From UBA3006 sp031401235 (GTDB taxonomy: Bacteria > Actinomycetota > Acidimicrobiia > Acidimicrobiales > Ilumatobacteraceae), in assembly GCA_031401235.1 (NCBI GenBank), contig JANNRJ010000017.1, positions 13,737 through 77,736 on the forward strand: 64,000 nt of DNA, in the 5' to 3' direction. The translations under genes were made by a program, and so were the position numbers. Positions 8,119 through 16,577 of the stretch are shown in pieces. A model generated the notes under the pieces. That model saw only the letters and a list, made by a program, of their open reading frames with translations, did no database searches and was not told where the DNA came from. Within the stretch, counting starts at the first letter, position 1. Each line of letters starts with the position of its first letter.

Positions 8119-8712
8119 CTATAGCTCGACAAAATTCTGGAGCACACGCAACCCCGCACGACCCGACTTTTCGGGGTGAAACTGAACGCCAAATATGTTG
8201 TCGCACTCGATAGCCGCCGAAAACGACACACCATGTGTCGTGATGGCTGTCGTCGATGCAATAACGGGGCCGAAGTAACTGTGGGCAAAATAGAAATGCT
8301 CACCATCGTCAATATCCCGCAACAACCGTGAAGCGCCATTGACTGACACGCTGTTCCAGCCCATGTGCGGAACGCGTTGGGGAGCACTGAACTGCTCTAC
8401 CATTCCGGCGAGAACACCGAAACCTACAACCCCTGTGGCTTCGGCACTGGCCTCATACAACACTTGCACTCCGAGACATACACCGATAAACATCGCACCC
8501 GATTCGATGCGCCCAACAATGGCATCTCGAAGTCCACGAGCATCCAGTTCGCGGGCAATCTGACCGAAGTGGCCAACCCCTGGCAGCATGATTTTGCCAG
8601 CCGAGTGAATGTCATCTGCATTACTCACCACTTTGAATGACGCACCCAATGAGGCCAGTGCGTTTTCAACCGAGCGCAAGTTGCCTGCGCCATAGTCGAT
8701 GACTGCGATCAC
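8119..8712 (-). CDS. hisH: Imidazole glycerol phosphate synthase, glutaminase subunit HisH
   Basis: 197 residues from GTG 8712, giving VIAVIDYGAGNLRSV as N-terminus. The GTG overlaps the hisB stop as GTGA, which decides the start over the longer frame reaching 8793. Class I glutamine amidotransferase with nucleophile Cys in GVCLGVQVL and His/Glu in GVQFHPEKSG. The oxyanion region PGVGHFGQ is present. It supplies ammonia to HisF. Confidence 0.95.
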   Translation of the reverse strand: MIAVIDYGAGNLRSVENALASLGASFKVVSNADDIHSAGKIMLPGVGHFGQIARELDARGLRDAIVGRIESGAMFIGVCLGVQVLYEASAEATGVVGFGVLAGMVEQFSAPQRVPHMGWNSVSVNGASRLLRDIDDGEHFYFAHSYFGPVIASTTAITTHGVSFSAAIECDNIFGVQFHPEKSGRAGLRVLQNFVEL

Positions 8713-9296
8713 AACAGTCCCTTGGTGGATGGCAGTTGCTTCTTCAACTGGGCGTCCGTAGAACACGCATAGCGCAATGCTCGGGCGAAACATTTGAAAA
8801 CACTTTCAATTTTGTGATGATTGGACCGGCCATACATCACCTTGACATGCACATTGGCCAAAGCATGATTGACAAATCCACCAAAAAAATCTTCGATGAG
8901 TTCTGTCTGCAAGTCTCCAAGCAGACGTACTTTGATCAGATCGCTGTATACCAACGCCGGACGTCCGCCAAGATCGACGGCACAGACGCACAGCGTCTCA
9001 TCCATTGGCAAAACGAAATAGCCGGCTCGATTGATGCCTTTGCGCGTACCAAGTGCCTTGGCAAACAGTTGTCCAATCACAATGCCAACATCTTCAACAG
9101 TGTGGTGCTGGTCAATGTCCAGATCACCCGTGGCCTTGATCGTGAGATCAAAACCGCCGTGCCTGGCAAACAGTTCCAACATGTGGTCCAAAAACCGAAT
9201 GCCTGTGGAGATTTCATATTTTCCGTGACCTTCGATCACCAACTTCCCGGCGATCTGAGTTTCTTTGGTATTGCGCTCGATCGTTGCTCGTCTCAC
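8709..9296 (-). CDS. hisB: Imidazoleglycerol-phosphate dehydratase (monofunctional HisB)
   Basis: 195 residues. The manganese-binding motifs are visible: FLDHMLELFARHGG and later DQHHTVEDVGIVIG, the family's paired His motifs, with the second copy HALANVHVKV further on. There is no N-terminal histidinol-phosphatase domain, so that activity must come from elsewhere. It overlaps hisC upstream and hisH downstream by 4 bases each. Confidence 0.96.
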   Translation of the reverse strand: MRRATIERNTKETQIAGKLVIEGHGKYEISTGIRFLDHMLELFARHGGFDLTIKATGDLDIDQHHTVEDVGIVIGQLFAKALGTRKGINRAGYFVLPMDETLCVCAVDLGGRPALVYSDLIKVRLLGDLQTELIEDFFGGFVNHALANVHVKVMYGRSNHHKIESVFKCFARALRYACSTDAQLKKQLPSTKGLL

Positions 9297-10351
9297 AGTA
9301 TGTTCTCCAGTTCATTGAGGAATTGCTTCATCTGCGCCCGCGTTCCAATCGTCACCCGCACACAACCAGAAATTTCGTAACTGCGATCGCGAATGAGGAT
9401 GCCCGTCTGCGTGAGTTCATCGCGAATCGTGGTCGCTCGACTGCCAACATTGAACAGAATGAAGTTTCCAGCACTCGGATACCAGCGAAGTCCAAGTGCT
9501 GTCAGACCATCTTCAACGAGTGATCGCGTAGCCACCACTTCGTTCACATAACCAAGCACATGGGCTAAATCTCGTACAGCAGCGACCGCAGCGAGAACTG
9601 CCACAATATTCACGCTGTAAGGTGATTGGGCCTTTCGTATCCAGGCAACATTTTGCTGTTGGGAACATAGGCATCCGCATCGCAGACCGGCCATGCCAAA
9701 TGCCTTGGAAAATGTGCGACTGACAAATAGTTGCGGATACTCGTCAAGCCAACTCATTGCCGTGATACCCGAGAACTCGACATAGGCCTCATCCACGAGC
9801 ACTGCCGCATGTGGCGCAGCATCGATGACTGCACGCAGTTGCGCTTCGCTCACCGGCGTTCCCGTCGGATTATTTGGATTGGAAATACACACTGCACGAG
9901 TGTTTGGACCGATCGCATCAAGCACCGCTTCAAGTGGGAATGTCAAATCGTCTACCACCTTGTACTCGACCTGGCGGACCACGGCTCCGGCAAGTTCGGC
10001 ATAAAACCGATACATCGCATACGACGGGGTAAGTACGAGCACTTCTGATCCTGCTTCGACGAATGTGTTGAAGAGCAACTGGATCGCTTCATCGGTGCCA
10101 TTGGTAAATGTCATCTGGTTTTCATTGATTCCCAAAAATGACGACACCACGTTACGAGCCTCGGTGTATTCGGGATACATGCTGAGAGACTCCCCTGAGA
10201 CGGCATCCGTGATTGCGGCAATGACCGCTGGCGAGCACCCCACAGTGTTTTCATTGAAATCGAGCCGCAACATTCCACTACGGCCGTTTTGTGGTGGCGA
10301 ATATGATTTCATCTCTGTTACCGCAGTTCGTGGGACTAATTCATCTGTCAC
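9293..10351 (-). CDS. hisC: Histidinol-phosphate aminotransferase HisC
   Basis: 352 residues from GTG 10351. That GTG has a GGTGGAGGTG Shine-Dalgarno lying inside the end of hisD, which argues against the much longer open frame reaching 10708. PLP fold type I: RLDFNENTVG at the N-terminus, SNPNNPTGTP in the middle, and the Schiff-base lysine in SRTFSKAFGMAGLRCG. It converts imidazole-acetol phosphate to histidinol phosphate using glutamate. Confidence 0.94.
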   Translation of the reverse strand: MTDELVPRTAVTEMKSYSPPQNGRSGMLRLDFNENTVGCSPAVIAAITDAVSGESLSMYPEYTEARNVVSSFLGINENQMTFTNGTDEAIQLLFNTFVEAGSEVLVLTPSYAMYRFYAELAGAVVRQVEYKVVDDLTFPLEAVLDAIGPNTRAVCISNPNNPTGTPVSEAQLRAVIDAAPHAAVLVDEAYVEFSGITAMSWLDEYPQLFVSRTFSKAFGMAGLRCGCLCSQQQNVAWIRKAQSPYSVNIVAVLAAVAAVRDLAHVLGYVNEVVATRSLVEDGLTALGLRWYPSAGNFILFNVGSRATTIRDELTQTGILIRDRSYEISGCVRVTIGTRAQMKQFLNELENIL

Positions 10352-11570
10352 GACGCACCTCCACCGATCGGGCATGTGCTTCGAGCCCTTCAGCCCTGGC
10401 GATTGTGGCGATTGTCGGCACAAGTTCACGTAAGCCCTGCGCAGATAATTCCTGTACGGAGATGACTTTGACAAAGTCCGCCGCTGATAATCCGCCACGC
10501 ACACGAGCCTGGCCCGAGGTTGGCAAAACATGGTTGGTGCCACTTGCGTAATCTCCGGCTGCTTCCGGACTGAATTGCCCGAGAAACACCGATCCGGCAT
10601 TGGTGATGCCGCCAAGCCATGATGCGTCGTGCAACACCAAATGTTCAGGAGCGAGTGAATCGGAAAATTCGAGCGCCTGTGAGATTGTCTCGCACAGCAC
10701 GATCGCACCGTTGTTGTCTATCGATGCACGGGCAGTTGGTGCTGTCGACAGATCAGTCAGTTGTGTCTCGATCTCGGCTTGTACCGCAGTTGCTAGCGAT
10801 GCAGATGTGGTGAGCAAGATTGCTGAGGCATCCACATCGTGTTCTGATTGAGCGAGCATGTCGGCAGCAATCCATACCGGATTTCCATCTTCGGCAATGA
10901 TCATGACCTCCGATGGACCGGCAATGAAGTCGATCGCACATTCACCAGCGATCAGTTTCTTTGCGGCTGCGACATAGACATTCCCAGGCCCGACAATGCG
11001 CTCCACACGCGGTACCGTCACGGTGCCGAAGGCGAATGCGGCAATGGCCTGGGCTCCCCCCATACAGAAGAACTTGCTCACGCCCAACTTGACCGCAGTG
11101 CCGAGAATTTCTGCACTTGGTCGCGGGCATGCGACGCACGTCATTGGCACCCCCGCAACTTGTGCCGGGATGATCGTCATCAACAGCGTGGACGGCAGTG
11201 GATAACGACTTGCTGGAACATAAGCCCCCATCGATGCGATGGGGCGAACAACCTGACCAAGGCGACGACCAGCACTGAATTCGAACATCGCTTCATGTGG
11301 AAGTTGCATCTGTGCAAATTGGCGAATGTTGTGTGCCGCATGTTCGATGGCTTGCTCAAATTCAGGTGCGAGTTCCCCCGTTGGCTGAATCTGGATGGAG
11401 TCGCCGTCGAAGCCGTCGAACTTTCGCGCGTAGTCGAGCAATGCGGCATCACCGCGGCGACGCACATCGGCAATGATTGGTGCCACCACCGCTTCGGCAT
11501 CACTTAGCAGTCGTGTCTTGCGAGCACGCACCACACCCGCTTGAGAAATAGGCAAGATCCGAATCATCAC
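10341..11570 (-). CDS. hisD: Histidinol dehydrogenase HisD
   Basis: 409 residues, close to the usual length. Diagnostic stretches are ASMGAYVPASRYPLPS, MGGAQAIAAFAFGT, IVGPGNVYVAAAKKL and DFIAGPSEVMIIA, with zinc-ligand residues around SEHDVD and the C-terminal NHVLPTSGQARVRGGL. It catalyses the last two oxidations from histidinol to histidine with NAD. It overlaps hisG by 4 bases. An ATG immediately after the first one could also serve as start. Confidence 0.96.
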   Translation of the reverse strand: MMIRILPISQAGVVRARKTRLLSDAEAVVAPIIADVRRRGDAALLDYARKFDGFDGDSIQIQPTGELAPEFEQAIEHAAHNIRQFAQMQLPHEAMFEFSAGRRLGQVVRPIASMGAYVPASRYPLPSTLLMTIIPAQVAGVPMTCVACPRPSAEILGTAVKLGVSKFFCMGGAQAIAAFAFGTVTVPRVERIVGPGNVYVAAAKKLIAGECAIDFIAGPSEVMIIAEDGNPVWIAADMLAQSEHDVDASAILLTTSASLATAVQAEIETQLTDLSTAPTARASIDNNGAIVLCETISQALEFSDSLAPEHLVLHDASWLGGITNAGSVFLGQFSPEAAGDYASGTNHVLPTSGQARVRGGLSAADFVKVISVQELSAQGLRELVPTIATIARAEGLEAHARSVEVRRDR

Positions 11571-12451
11571 ATGACGATCTTGTTAAGCGGATATTCAACA
11601 ATGCCACTCGCCCCAGCCGCCTTCAGCCGAGGGATAATGGTCCGAACCGTAGCTTCATCCAAAATCGTGTTCAGTGCCAGCCAATTCTCATCAGTGAGAT
11701 CGGAGATGGTCGGTTTCTTGAGCGCCGGCAAGACTGCAACAACTGCTTGCAGATTCCGTTTTTCGACATTGAGCATTAGACCTACTTTGCCCATCGCGTT
11801 GATCGCACCTTCTAGCAGCATCTTGATATCCAGTAATTGATTGCGCTTGGCCTCGTCTTTCCATGCATCGACATTGGCAATGAAGACGGTGTTGGATTCG
11901 ATCACCGTATCGACGATGCGCAGGTTGTTGGCACGAAGCGATGAACCTGTCTCGGTGACCTCAACGATGGCATCGGCAAGTACAGGGGGTTTCACCTCGG
12001 TGGCTCCCCAACTGAATTCCACTTTGGCTCGCACATTATTGGCCGCAAGATAGCGGTTTGTTGTTTGAACCAGTTCGGTGGCAATGATCTTTCCTTCTAA
12101 ATCACGCACCGACTGCACTGGTGATGATTCAGGAACTGCCAGCACCCACCGGACTCGACCAAAACTCTGTTTGGCATACACCAGATCGGCAACGTTGTGC
12201 ACGGTGGCACCACTTTCGGCGATCCAATCCTGGCCGGTGAGACCGGCATCCAGCACTCCGTCTTCGACATAGCGTGCCATTTCCTGGGCTCGAATGAGCA
12301 TGCATTCAATGTTTGGGTCATCAATGGCCGGGAAATACGATCGCTCGCTTACCGTGATTTGGAACCCTGCCCGGCGAAATAGATCAATCGTGGCACTTTC
12401 CAGACTCCCCTTTGGGATTCCAAGTTTCAAGATTCCTGATTTCGGTGTCAT
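11567..12451 (-). CDS. hisG: ATP phosphoribosyltransferase HisG, long form
   Basis: 294 residues from ATG 12451, which has GGAG 6 bases upstream. An earlier ATG at 12472 overlaps the hisI stop (ATGA) but lacks a ribosome site. The N-terminus LKLGIPKGSLESATIDLF and the phosphate loop with VEVTETGSSLRAN mark the catalytic domains. The extra C-terminal part of about 75 residues (VGLMLNVEKRNLQAVVAVLP onward) is the ACT-like regulatory domain of the long form, which is feedback-inhibited by histidine and needs no HisZ. First enzyme of the pathway. Confidence 0.95.
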   Translation of the reverse strand: MTPKSGILKLGIPKGSLESATIDLFRRAGFQITVSERSYFPAIDDPNIECMLIRAQEMARYVEDGVLDAGLTGQDWIAESGATVHNVADLVYAKQSFGRVRWVLAVPESSPVQSVRDLEGKIIATELVQTTNRYLAANNVRAKVEFSWGATEVKPPVLADAIVEVTETGSSLRANNLRIVDTVIESNTVFIANVDAWKDEAKRNQLLDIKMLLEGAINAMGKVGLMLNVEKRNLQAVVAVLPALKKPTISDLTDENWLALNTILDEATVRTIIPRLKAAGASGIVEYPLNKIVM

Positions 12452-12468
12452 TGTGTTCTCCAAGCGCA

Positions 12469-12873
12469 TCATTTGTTGTATACGTCATCTGGTTGAAATG
12501 TTTGAGTTTCGGTTACTTCCCACTCGTCGTTTCGTAATTGGCGCACGAAACAACTTTCGTAACCCTCGTGGCATACGCCGGGACCAAGAGCATCTACGGA
12601 AATGAGCAGAGCATCGCGATCACAATCAGTGTTGATCCCGCGTACGGCAAGACGATGACCAGACGACTCGCCTTTGAGCCACAGGGTGCCGCGTGATCGG
12701 CTATAAAACACAACGAATCCGGTTTCGATTGTCTTGGTGACGGCTTCCTGATTCATAAAGCCGACCATGAGCACACGCTTGGTGCTTGCATCTTGGATAA
12801 CGACGGCGATGAGACCGCTGAGTTTTGTGAAATCGAGTGATAACACTGACTTTGGTGAGATCGTATCTGTCAT
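12469..12873 (-). CDS. hisI: Phosphoribosyl-AMP cyclohydrolase HisI
   Basis: 134 residues from ATG 12873 (GAGG 9 bases upstream); ATG 12888 is in frame but has no ribosome site. The core motifs are LMVGFMNQEAVTKTI, YSRSRGTLWLKGESSGH, NTDCDRDALL and the zinc cysteine in GPGVCHEGYESCF. The HisE domain fused in many bacteria is absent and no hisE lies in the window. First structural gene of the operon, directly behind the attenuator. Confidence 0.94.
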   Translation of the reverse strand: MTDTISPKSVLSLDFTKLSGLIAVVIQDASTKRVLMVGFMNQEAVTKTIETGFVVFYSRSRGTLWLKGESSGHRLAVRGINTDCDRDALLISVDALGPGVCHEGYESCFVRQLRNDEWEVTETQTFQPDDVYNK

Positions 12874-12910
12874 TATTTGAATCCTCATTTAGTCTGAAAT
12901 ACGGACCCTG

Positions 12911-12943
12911 AAAAACGAAAAACCCGCCGGTGAAACCGACGGG
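12911..12943 (-). terminator. his operon attenuator terminator
   Basis: On the minus strand CCCGTCGGT (12943-12935), loop TTC, ACCGGCGGG (12931-12923), then two T-runs of five (to 12911). The stem is 9 pairs with one G-U. It lies between the His-rich leader peptide and hisI, not after a gene end, which marks it as an attenuator. GGGCTC inside the leader frame (12984-12979) can pair with GAGCCC (12946-12941) at the base of the stem, a possible antiterminator. Confidence 0.85.
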
Positions 12944-12970
12944 CTCTGAATCGGAAAGAAAATGGGTGCG

Positions 12971-13036
12971 TTACACGGGAGCCCTGCGTGTCACGTGATG
13001 AACGTGATGGTGGGCTACATGATGTATTGCGAACAT
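12971..13036 (-). CDS. hisL: His operon leader peptide (HisL-like)
   Basis: A 21-codon frame from ATG 13036 to a TAA at 12971. It starts MFAIHHVAHHHVHHV and has 7 histidine codons out of 21, clustered at residues 5-14. Its stop lies 27 bases before the terminator stem. This is the layout of a ribosome-mediated attenuator: when charged tRNA-His is scarce the ribosome stalls on the His codons, leaving the segment around 12979-12984 free to disrupt the terminator. An in-frame GTG at 13045 is an alternative start. A ribosome site is weak (GACGAG). It was found by reading the strand; it is far too short for a routine gene call. Confidence 0.8.
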   Translation of the reverse strand: MFAIHHVAHHHVHHVTRRAPV

Positions 13037-13153
13037 GCTCGTCACGCTAGTGGGCAGCACGTCGATGTACAACTCCAACCCCTAGCCCATAATTTGGATT
13101 TGGCGAGTTCGTCGGGGTTCGACGGGCAACTCCGTCTGGCCTCAGCGAGAGCA

Positions 13154-14359
13154 TCACAAAAGTGTTGCCGGCAGCGAACGCATTTCCAGGTGAAGGTCGC
13201 TCCCGGTATACGGGTTAGCCAGCGCAACTTCTTCGTTGAGTTCAACACCTAACCCCGGTTCAGTTGACGGAATGACATAGCCATTTTCGAACTGAATTGG
13301 TTTTTTCAAGATCTTGGCGTGAAATCCGCCCCAATCTTGGATGCTCTCCAGGATTAAAAAGTTTGGCGAACAAGTGCTTAGTTGAATGTTGGCTGCGCCG
13401 ACGACAGGACCACTATACAAATGCGGCGCGATCTGAGCGTGAAAAGTTTCAGCAATTGAAGCAATCTTTTTCCCTTCCAGGATTCCGCCGCAGCGTCCGA
13501 GATTTAACTGAATGATTGACGCTCCGCCCGCTTGCAAAAGTCGGGAGAACTCGTATTTAGTGACTAGGCGCTCACCTGCGGCAATGGGAATACTTGTTCC
13601 GCGTGCGACCCGCGCCATTTCTTCGGGGCTATCTGGTGGAACTGGCTCTTCGAACCACATCGGATCGTAAGTTTCGAGTTGTTTGGCCATACGCAATGCG
13701 CCCGAGGCTGTGAACTGACCATGGGTACCAAACAAAATGTCGGCACGCGTTCCAACTGCTTCACGAATCGCGCGCACCATCTTTTCCGCCCGATCCAATG
13801 CTTCCAACGATGGCTGGCGGCCGTCATACACCGAATACGGACCGGCCGGATCGAGTTTCACTGCTGTGAACCCACGCTCGACTTCACGCACTGCGCATTC
13901 GGCGGCTGTGTCGGGATCAGAATACACCGGATCATCAGAGTGAGCGTCTCGATTATGCGGCGGATATAAATATGTATAAGCGCGCAATTTTTCGTGGACT
14001 CGGCCGCCCAGCAATTCATACACCGGCTTCTGGGTTTCCTTGCCGATGATGTCCCACATCGCCATTTCCAGGCCACTCACTACTCCACTCGTGGTGAGAT
14101 CGGGTCGCAATGAAAATCCACGACCATAAACATTGCGCCACATATGCTCTATATGAAATGGATCGGTGCCGATCACATGTCGCGCCGCCACTTCCTGAGC
14201 CATCTTGGCAACCAGATGAGGTGAATAAGTGGCGGTATAAATTTCGCCAAGACCAGTGATTCCGCTATCGGTTGTTAGTTTGACAAAAATGAAGTAGCGG
14301 CCACCAATACGAGGTGGTGGATTACCGACAACAAAGGTTGCAATGTCGACAATTTTCAT
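13154..14359 (-). CDS. Enolase-superfamily (mandelate racemase/muconate lactonizing type) sugar-acid dehydratase-like protein
   Basis: 401 residues from ATG 14359 (MKIVDIATFVVGNPPP), preferred to the longer frame to 14410 because it begins like the family and follows GAAGAAACC. The capping domain has GLGEIYTATYSP. The barrel holds TAVKLDPAG, ILFGTHGQFTASGA, MWFEEPVPPD (metal Glu), IAAGERLVTKYEF (metal Glu) and IAPHLYSGPVVG with the candidate base His. Relatives dehydrate or isomerise sugar acids; the substrate is not evident. Last gene of a five-enzyme cluster. Confidence 0.75.
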   Translation of the reverse strand: MKIVDIATFVVGNPPPRIGGRYFIFVKLTTDSGITGLGEIYTATYSPHLVAKMAQEVAARHVIGTDPFHIEHMWRNVYGRGFSLRPDLTTSGVVSGLEMAMWDIIGKETQKPVYELLGGRVHEKLRAYTYLYPPHNRDAHSDDPVYSDPDTAAECAVREVERGFTAVKLDPAGPYSVYDGRQPSLEALDRAEKMVRAIREAVGTRADILFGTHGQFTASGALRMAKQLETYDPMWFEEPVPPDSPEEMARVARGTSIPIAAGERLVTKYEFSRLLQAGGASIIQLNLGRCGGILEGKKIASIAETFHAQIAPHLYSGPVVGAANIQLSTCSPNFLILESIQDWGGFHAKILKKPIQFENGYVIPSTEPGLGVELNEEVALANPYTGSDLHLEMRSLPATLL

Positions 14360-14375
14360 GTTGGTTTCTTCAAAC

Positions 14376-15455
14376 TCAGAATACGATGACGTTGCGCAAG
14401 GCTTCGCCACGCTTCACTGCAGCGATCGCTTCATTGATTTCTTCAATCGGATAGGTCTTCGTCACCAACTCATCTAGTTTGACTCGACCTTGTTCATAAA
14501 GCGCAACCAAGTTGGGGATGTCTACTTGGATCCGCGACGACCCCATCTTGGATCCGAGAATGTTTTGACTGGACACCGCCATTGCCCCGGGATCGATCTC
14601 TGACATGACTCCATTTGCAGGAATTCCCACGAGCACCGCGGTGCCCCCTCTGGCAAGCAACTCGTATGACTGATCAAATGCAGATTTCACCCCAACGGTG
14701 ACAAATACATAGTCGGCACCTCGACCATCAGTAATTTCGCGCACCCGGGCTTTCACATTTTCGGTTTTTGAATTTACACCATGTGTTGCTCCAAAGGATT
14801 TTGCCGCTTCGAGTTTGCTATCGGCGATATCTACGGCGATAATCGTCTGAGCCCCACTAATTCGAGCGCCTTGAATCGCATTTAGTCCGACTCCGCCTGT
14901 ACCAATCACCACAACATGACTGCCTGGCGGCACCTTGGCGGTATTGGTGACTGCTCCAAAACCAGTGATGACTCCGCATGCCAGCAACGCCGCACTGACC
15001 ATTGGTACCGAATCGGGAACAGCAACAATTTGCGATTCGTGGACCACTACATATTCGGCAAAACCACCGGTGCGCAGACTCTGCACAATTGGCTTACCAT
15101 TTGAATCTGCGAGTGGTGTCTTGGCATCAAGTGCAAAAATAGTGTCGCATGAAACTGGGTTGCCCCTACTGCATTCACGGCAATGACCACATGAACGGAT
15201 CAAAGTCACGACGACATGGTCACCAACTTTGACATTGGTTACGCCGCTTCCCAATGCTTCTACGACACCAGCGCATTCATGTCCGTAAACGGCCGGCAAA
15301 TCCCCACCCCATGCGCCGTCGGCGTACAAAATGTCGCTATGGCAAATCGCCACAGCTTCGATCTTTACCCGCACTTCGCCTGGACCAGCATCGGCCAAAC
15401 TGACTTCTTCGATGACAAGTGGCTTTCCGAACTCGCGACACACCGCGGCTTTCAT
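14376..15455 (-). CDS. Zinc-dependent MDR alcohol dehydrogenase
   Basis: 359 residues. Catalytic zinc residues are seen in AICHSDILYADG and the GHECAGVVEALG motif. The structural zinc loop is CGHCRECSRGNPVSCD, and the nucleotide-binding motif is VVIGTGGVGLNAIQGA. It resembles class III / aryl-alcohol dehydrogenases that oxidise alcohols or aldehydes with NAD. It overlaps the upstream dioxygenase-like gene by 4 bases and precedes the enolase-family gene by 16, so it belongs to the same transcript. Confidence 0.85.
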   Translation of the reverse strand: MKAAVCREFGKPLVIEEVSLADAGPGEVRVKIEAVAICHSDILYADGAWGGDLPAVYGHECAGVVEALGSGVTNVKVGDHVVVTLIRSCGHCRECSRGNPVSCDTIFALDAKTPLADSNGKPIVQSLRTGGFAEYVVVHESQIVAVPDSVPMVSAALLACGVITGFGAVTNTAKVPPGSHVVVIGTGGVGLNAIQGARISGAQTIIAVDIADSKLEAAKSFGATHGVNSKTENVKARVREITDGRGADYVFVTVGVKSAFDQSYELLARGGTAVLVGIPANGVMSEIDPGAMAVSSQNILGSKMGSSRIQVDIPNLVALYEQGRVKLDELVTKTYPIEEINEAIAAVKRGEALRNVIVF

Positions 15456-16567
15456 TTAACTTCACGCTCCAATACAGCTAGACGGCCAAGTAATTCATCT
15501 CGCTCGATATAACAAGACTGTAAATGTCGTGCGCCACCCTCAGTGAACCCAGTTCGACCATGCATCACTCTGCGATTATCGACCATATACATGTCACCTG
15601 CGTTCATTTTGATTTGGATTCGATACTTCGGATTTTCTCGCATCGCCCCAAAGGTTGAGTATGCATCATAGAACGCCTCCATCTTGTCCGCCGGCATGAG
15701 AAATGGTTGTACCGAGTGATTCGAGAAGCGAACATAGCGAACCTCGCCGTCGGCATCAAGTTCGATCACGGGACCGTCATTTTCAATTTCTATATCCGCG
15801 TCGCGGAAGTGAAAGTGCAGTGAGGTGGTCGCCAACAAGTCGAACTTGCTCGGGTGCTCAGTGCGCAGATCATCGGCCACCTTGAACCCATCGACAAGAG
15901 TTGCCTCGCCGCCAACCGAATCGCAGACTAAGAAGTGCTGTAATTGCACGGTCGGAGTCGGGTCGCGATATGCCTCGTCGGTATGCAGAGCGAGCGGAAG
16001 GCTTGTGTAAGCCAACGAATTGGCGTCGGCTATCGATATCACATCGAATACTTTGCCCCAATGAGTTGTTCGTACTTCACCGAATGAATTTCCCAATTCC
16101 AAAACAGTTCCAGGAATAGTTGGAACTTCGGTGAGTATGGCTAAGCCATACTCACAAAAACCGCGCAACCATTGAACACGGCCGATCGTGTCTCCGAGCA
16201 CGGTTTGGTAACTGGCTCGCGGCACATCACTGGCAAAAGTTCCGTCCCACAAAACTGATTTGCTTCGGTTCCGACGGCGGCCACTTGAATAATCATACTT
16301 TTCAAGCCAATGCGCGGAAAAAGTACTTATATGACCGTCGGGCCAAGTGAGTTGAAGATCCCCGCCGGATGTGACGTCAGCCGAGACCGGTGCAATATCG
16401 AGTGCGATTGCCGAAGTCTCGTTGACTCGATGATTTGTTTGCGGATGACGCAGTTGGGGACAATTGTCGCGGAGCCATAAGTAATGAAACGTGCTTGAAT
16501 GACCATCGTTCCAGCAAATACTTAGTGAACGAGTTCCCAATTCAAGTGAAGCCAATTGCCCAATCAA
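15452..16567 (-). CDS. Gamma-butyrobetaine hydroxylase-like 2-oxoglutarate/Fe(II) dioxygenase
   Basis: 371 residues from TTG 16567, which has AAGGAG exactly 6 bases before it; the ATG at 16609 would overlap the upstream gene by 32 bases without a ribosome site. The N-terminal domain (STFHYLWLRDNCPQLRHP) is the GBBH-type zinc-binding region. The TauD-like part has the iron ligands HTDE near SLPLALHTDEAYRDP and the distal His in NRRVMHGRTGF. The family hydroxylates gamma-butyrobetaine or trimethyllysine in carnitine synthesis, but here the gene sits among catabolic enzymes, so another substrate is likely. Confidence 0.85.
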   Translation of the reverse strand: MIGQLASLELGTRSLSICWNDGHSSTFHYLWLRDNCPQLRHPQTNHRVNETSAIALDIAPVSADVTSGGDLQLTWPDGHISTFSAHWLEKYDYSSGRRRNRSKSVLWDGTFASDVPRASYQTVLGDTIGRVQWLRGFCEYGLAILTEVPTIPGTVLELGNSFGEVRTTHWGKVFDVISIADANSLAYTSLPLALHTDEAYRDPTPTVQLQHFLVCDSVGGEATLVDGFKVADDLRTEHPSKFDLLATTSLHFHFRDADIEIENDGPVIELDADGEVRYVRFSNHSVQPFLMPADKMEAFYDAYSTFGAMRENPKYRIQIKMNAGDMYMVDNRRVMHGRTGFTEGGARHLQSCYIERDELLGRLAVLEREVK

Positions 16568-16577
16568 TAAAGACTCC

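Noticed and set aside
10352..10708. Longer hisC frame
   Set aside because: It would lie inside hisD. GTG 10351 has a strong ribosome site and a normal HisC start.
12962..13252. Plus-strand 96-codon frame with several His codons opposite the his leader
   Set aside because: It is the shadow of the CAT/CAC-rich leader (GTG/ATG on this strand) and overlaps the convergent enolase-family gene. It has no ribosome site, and the his operon is on the minus strand.
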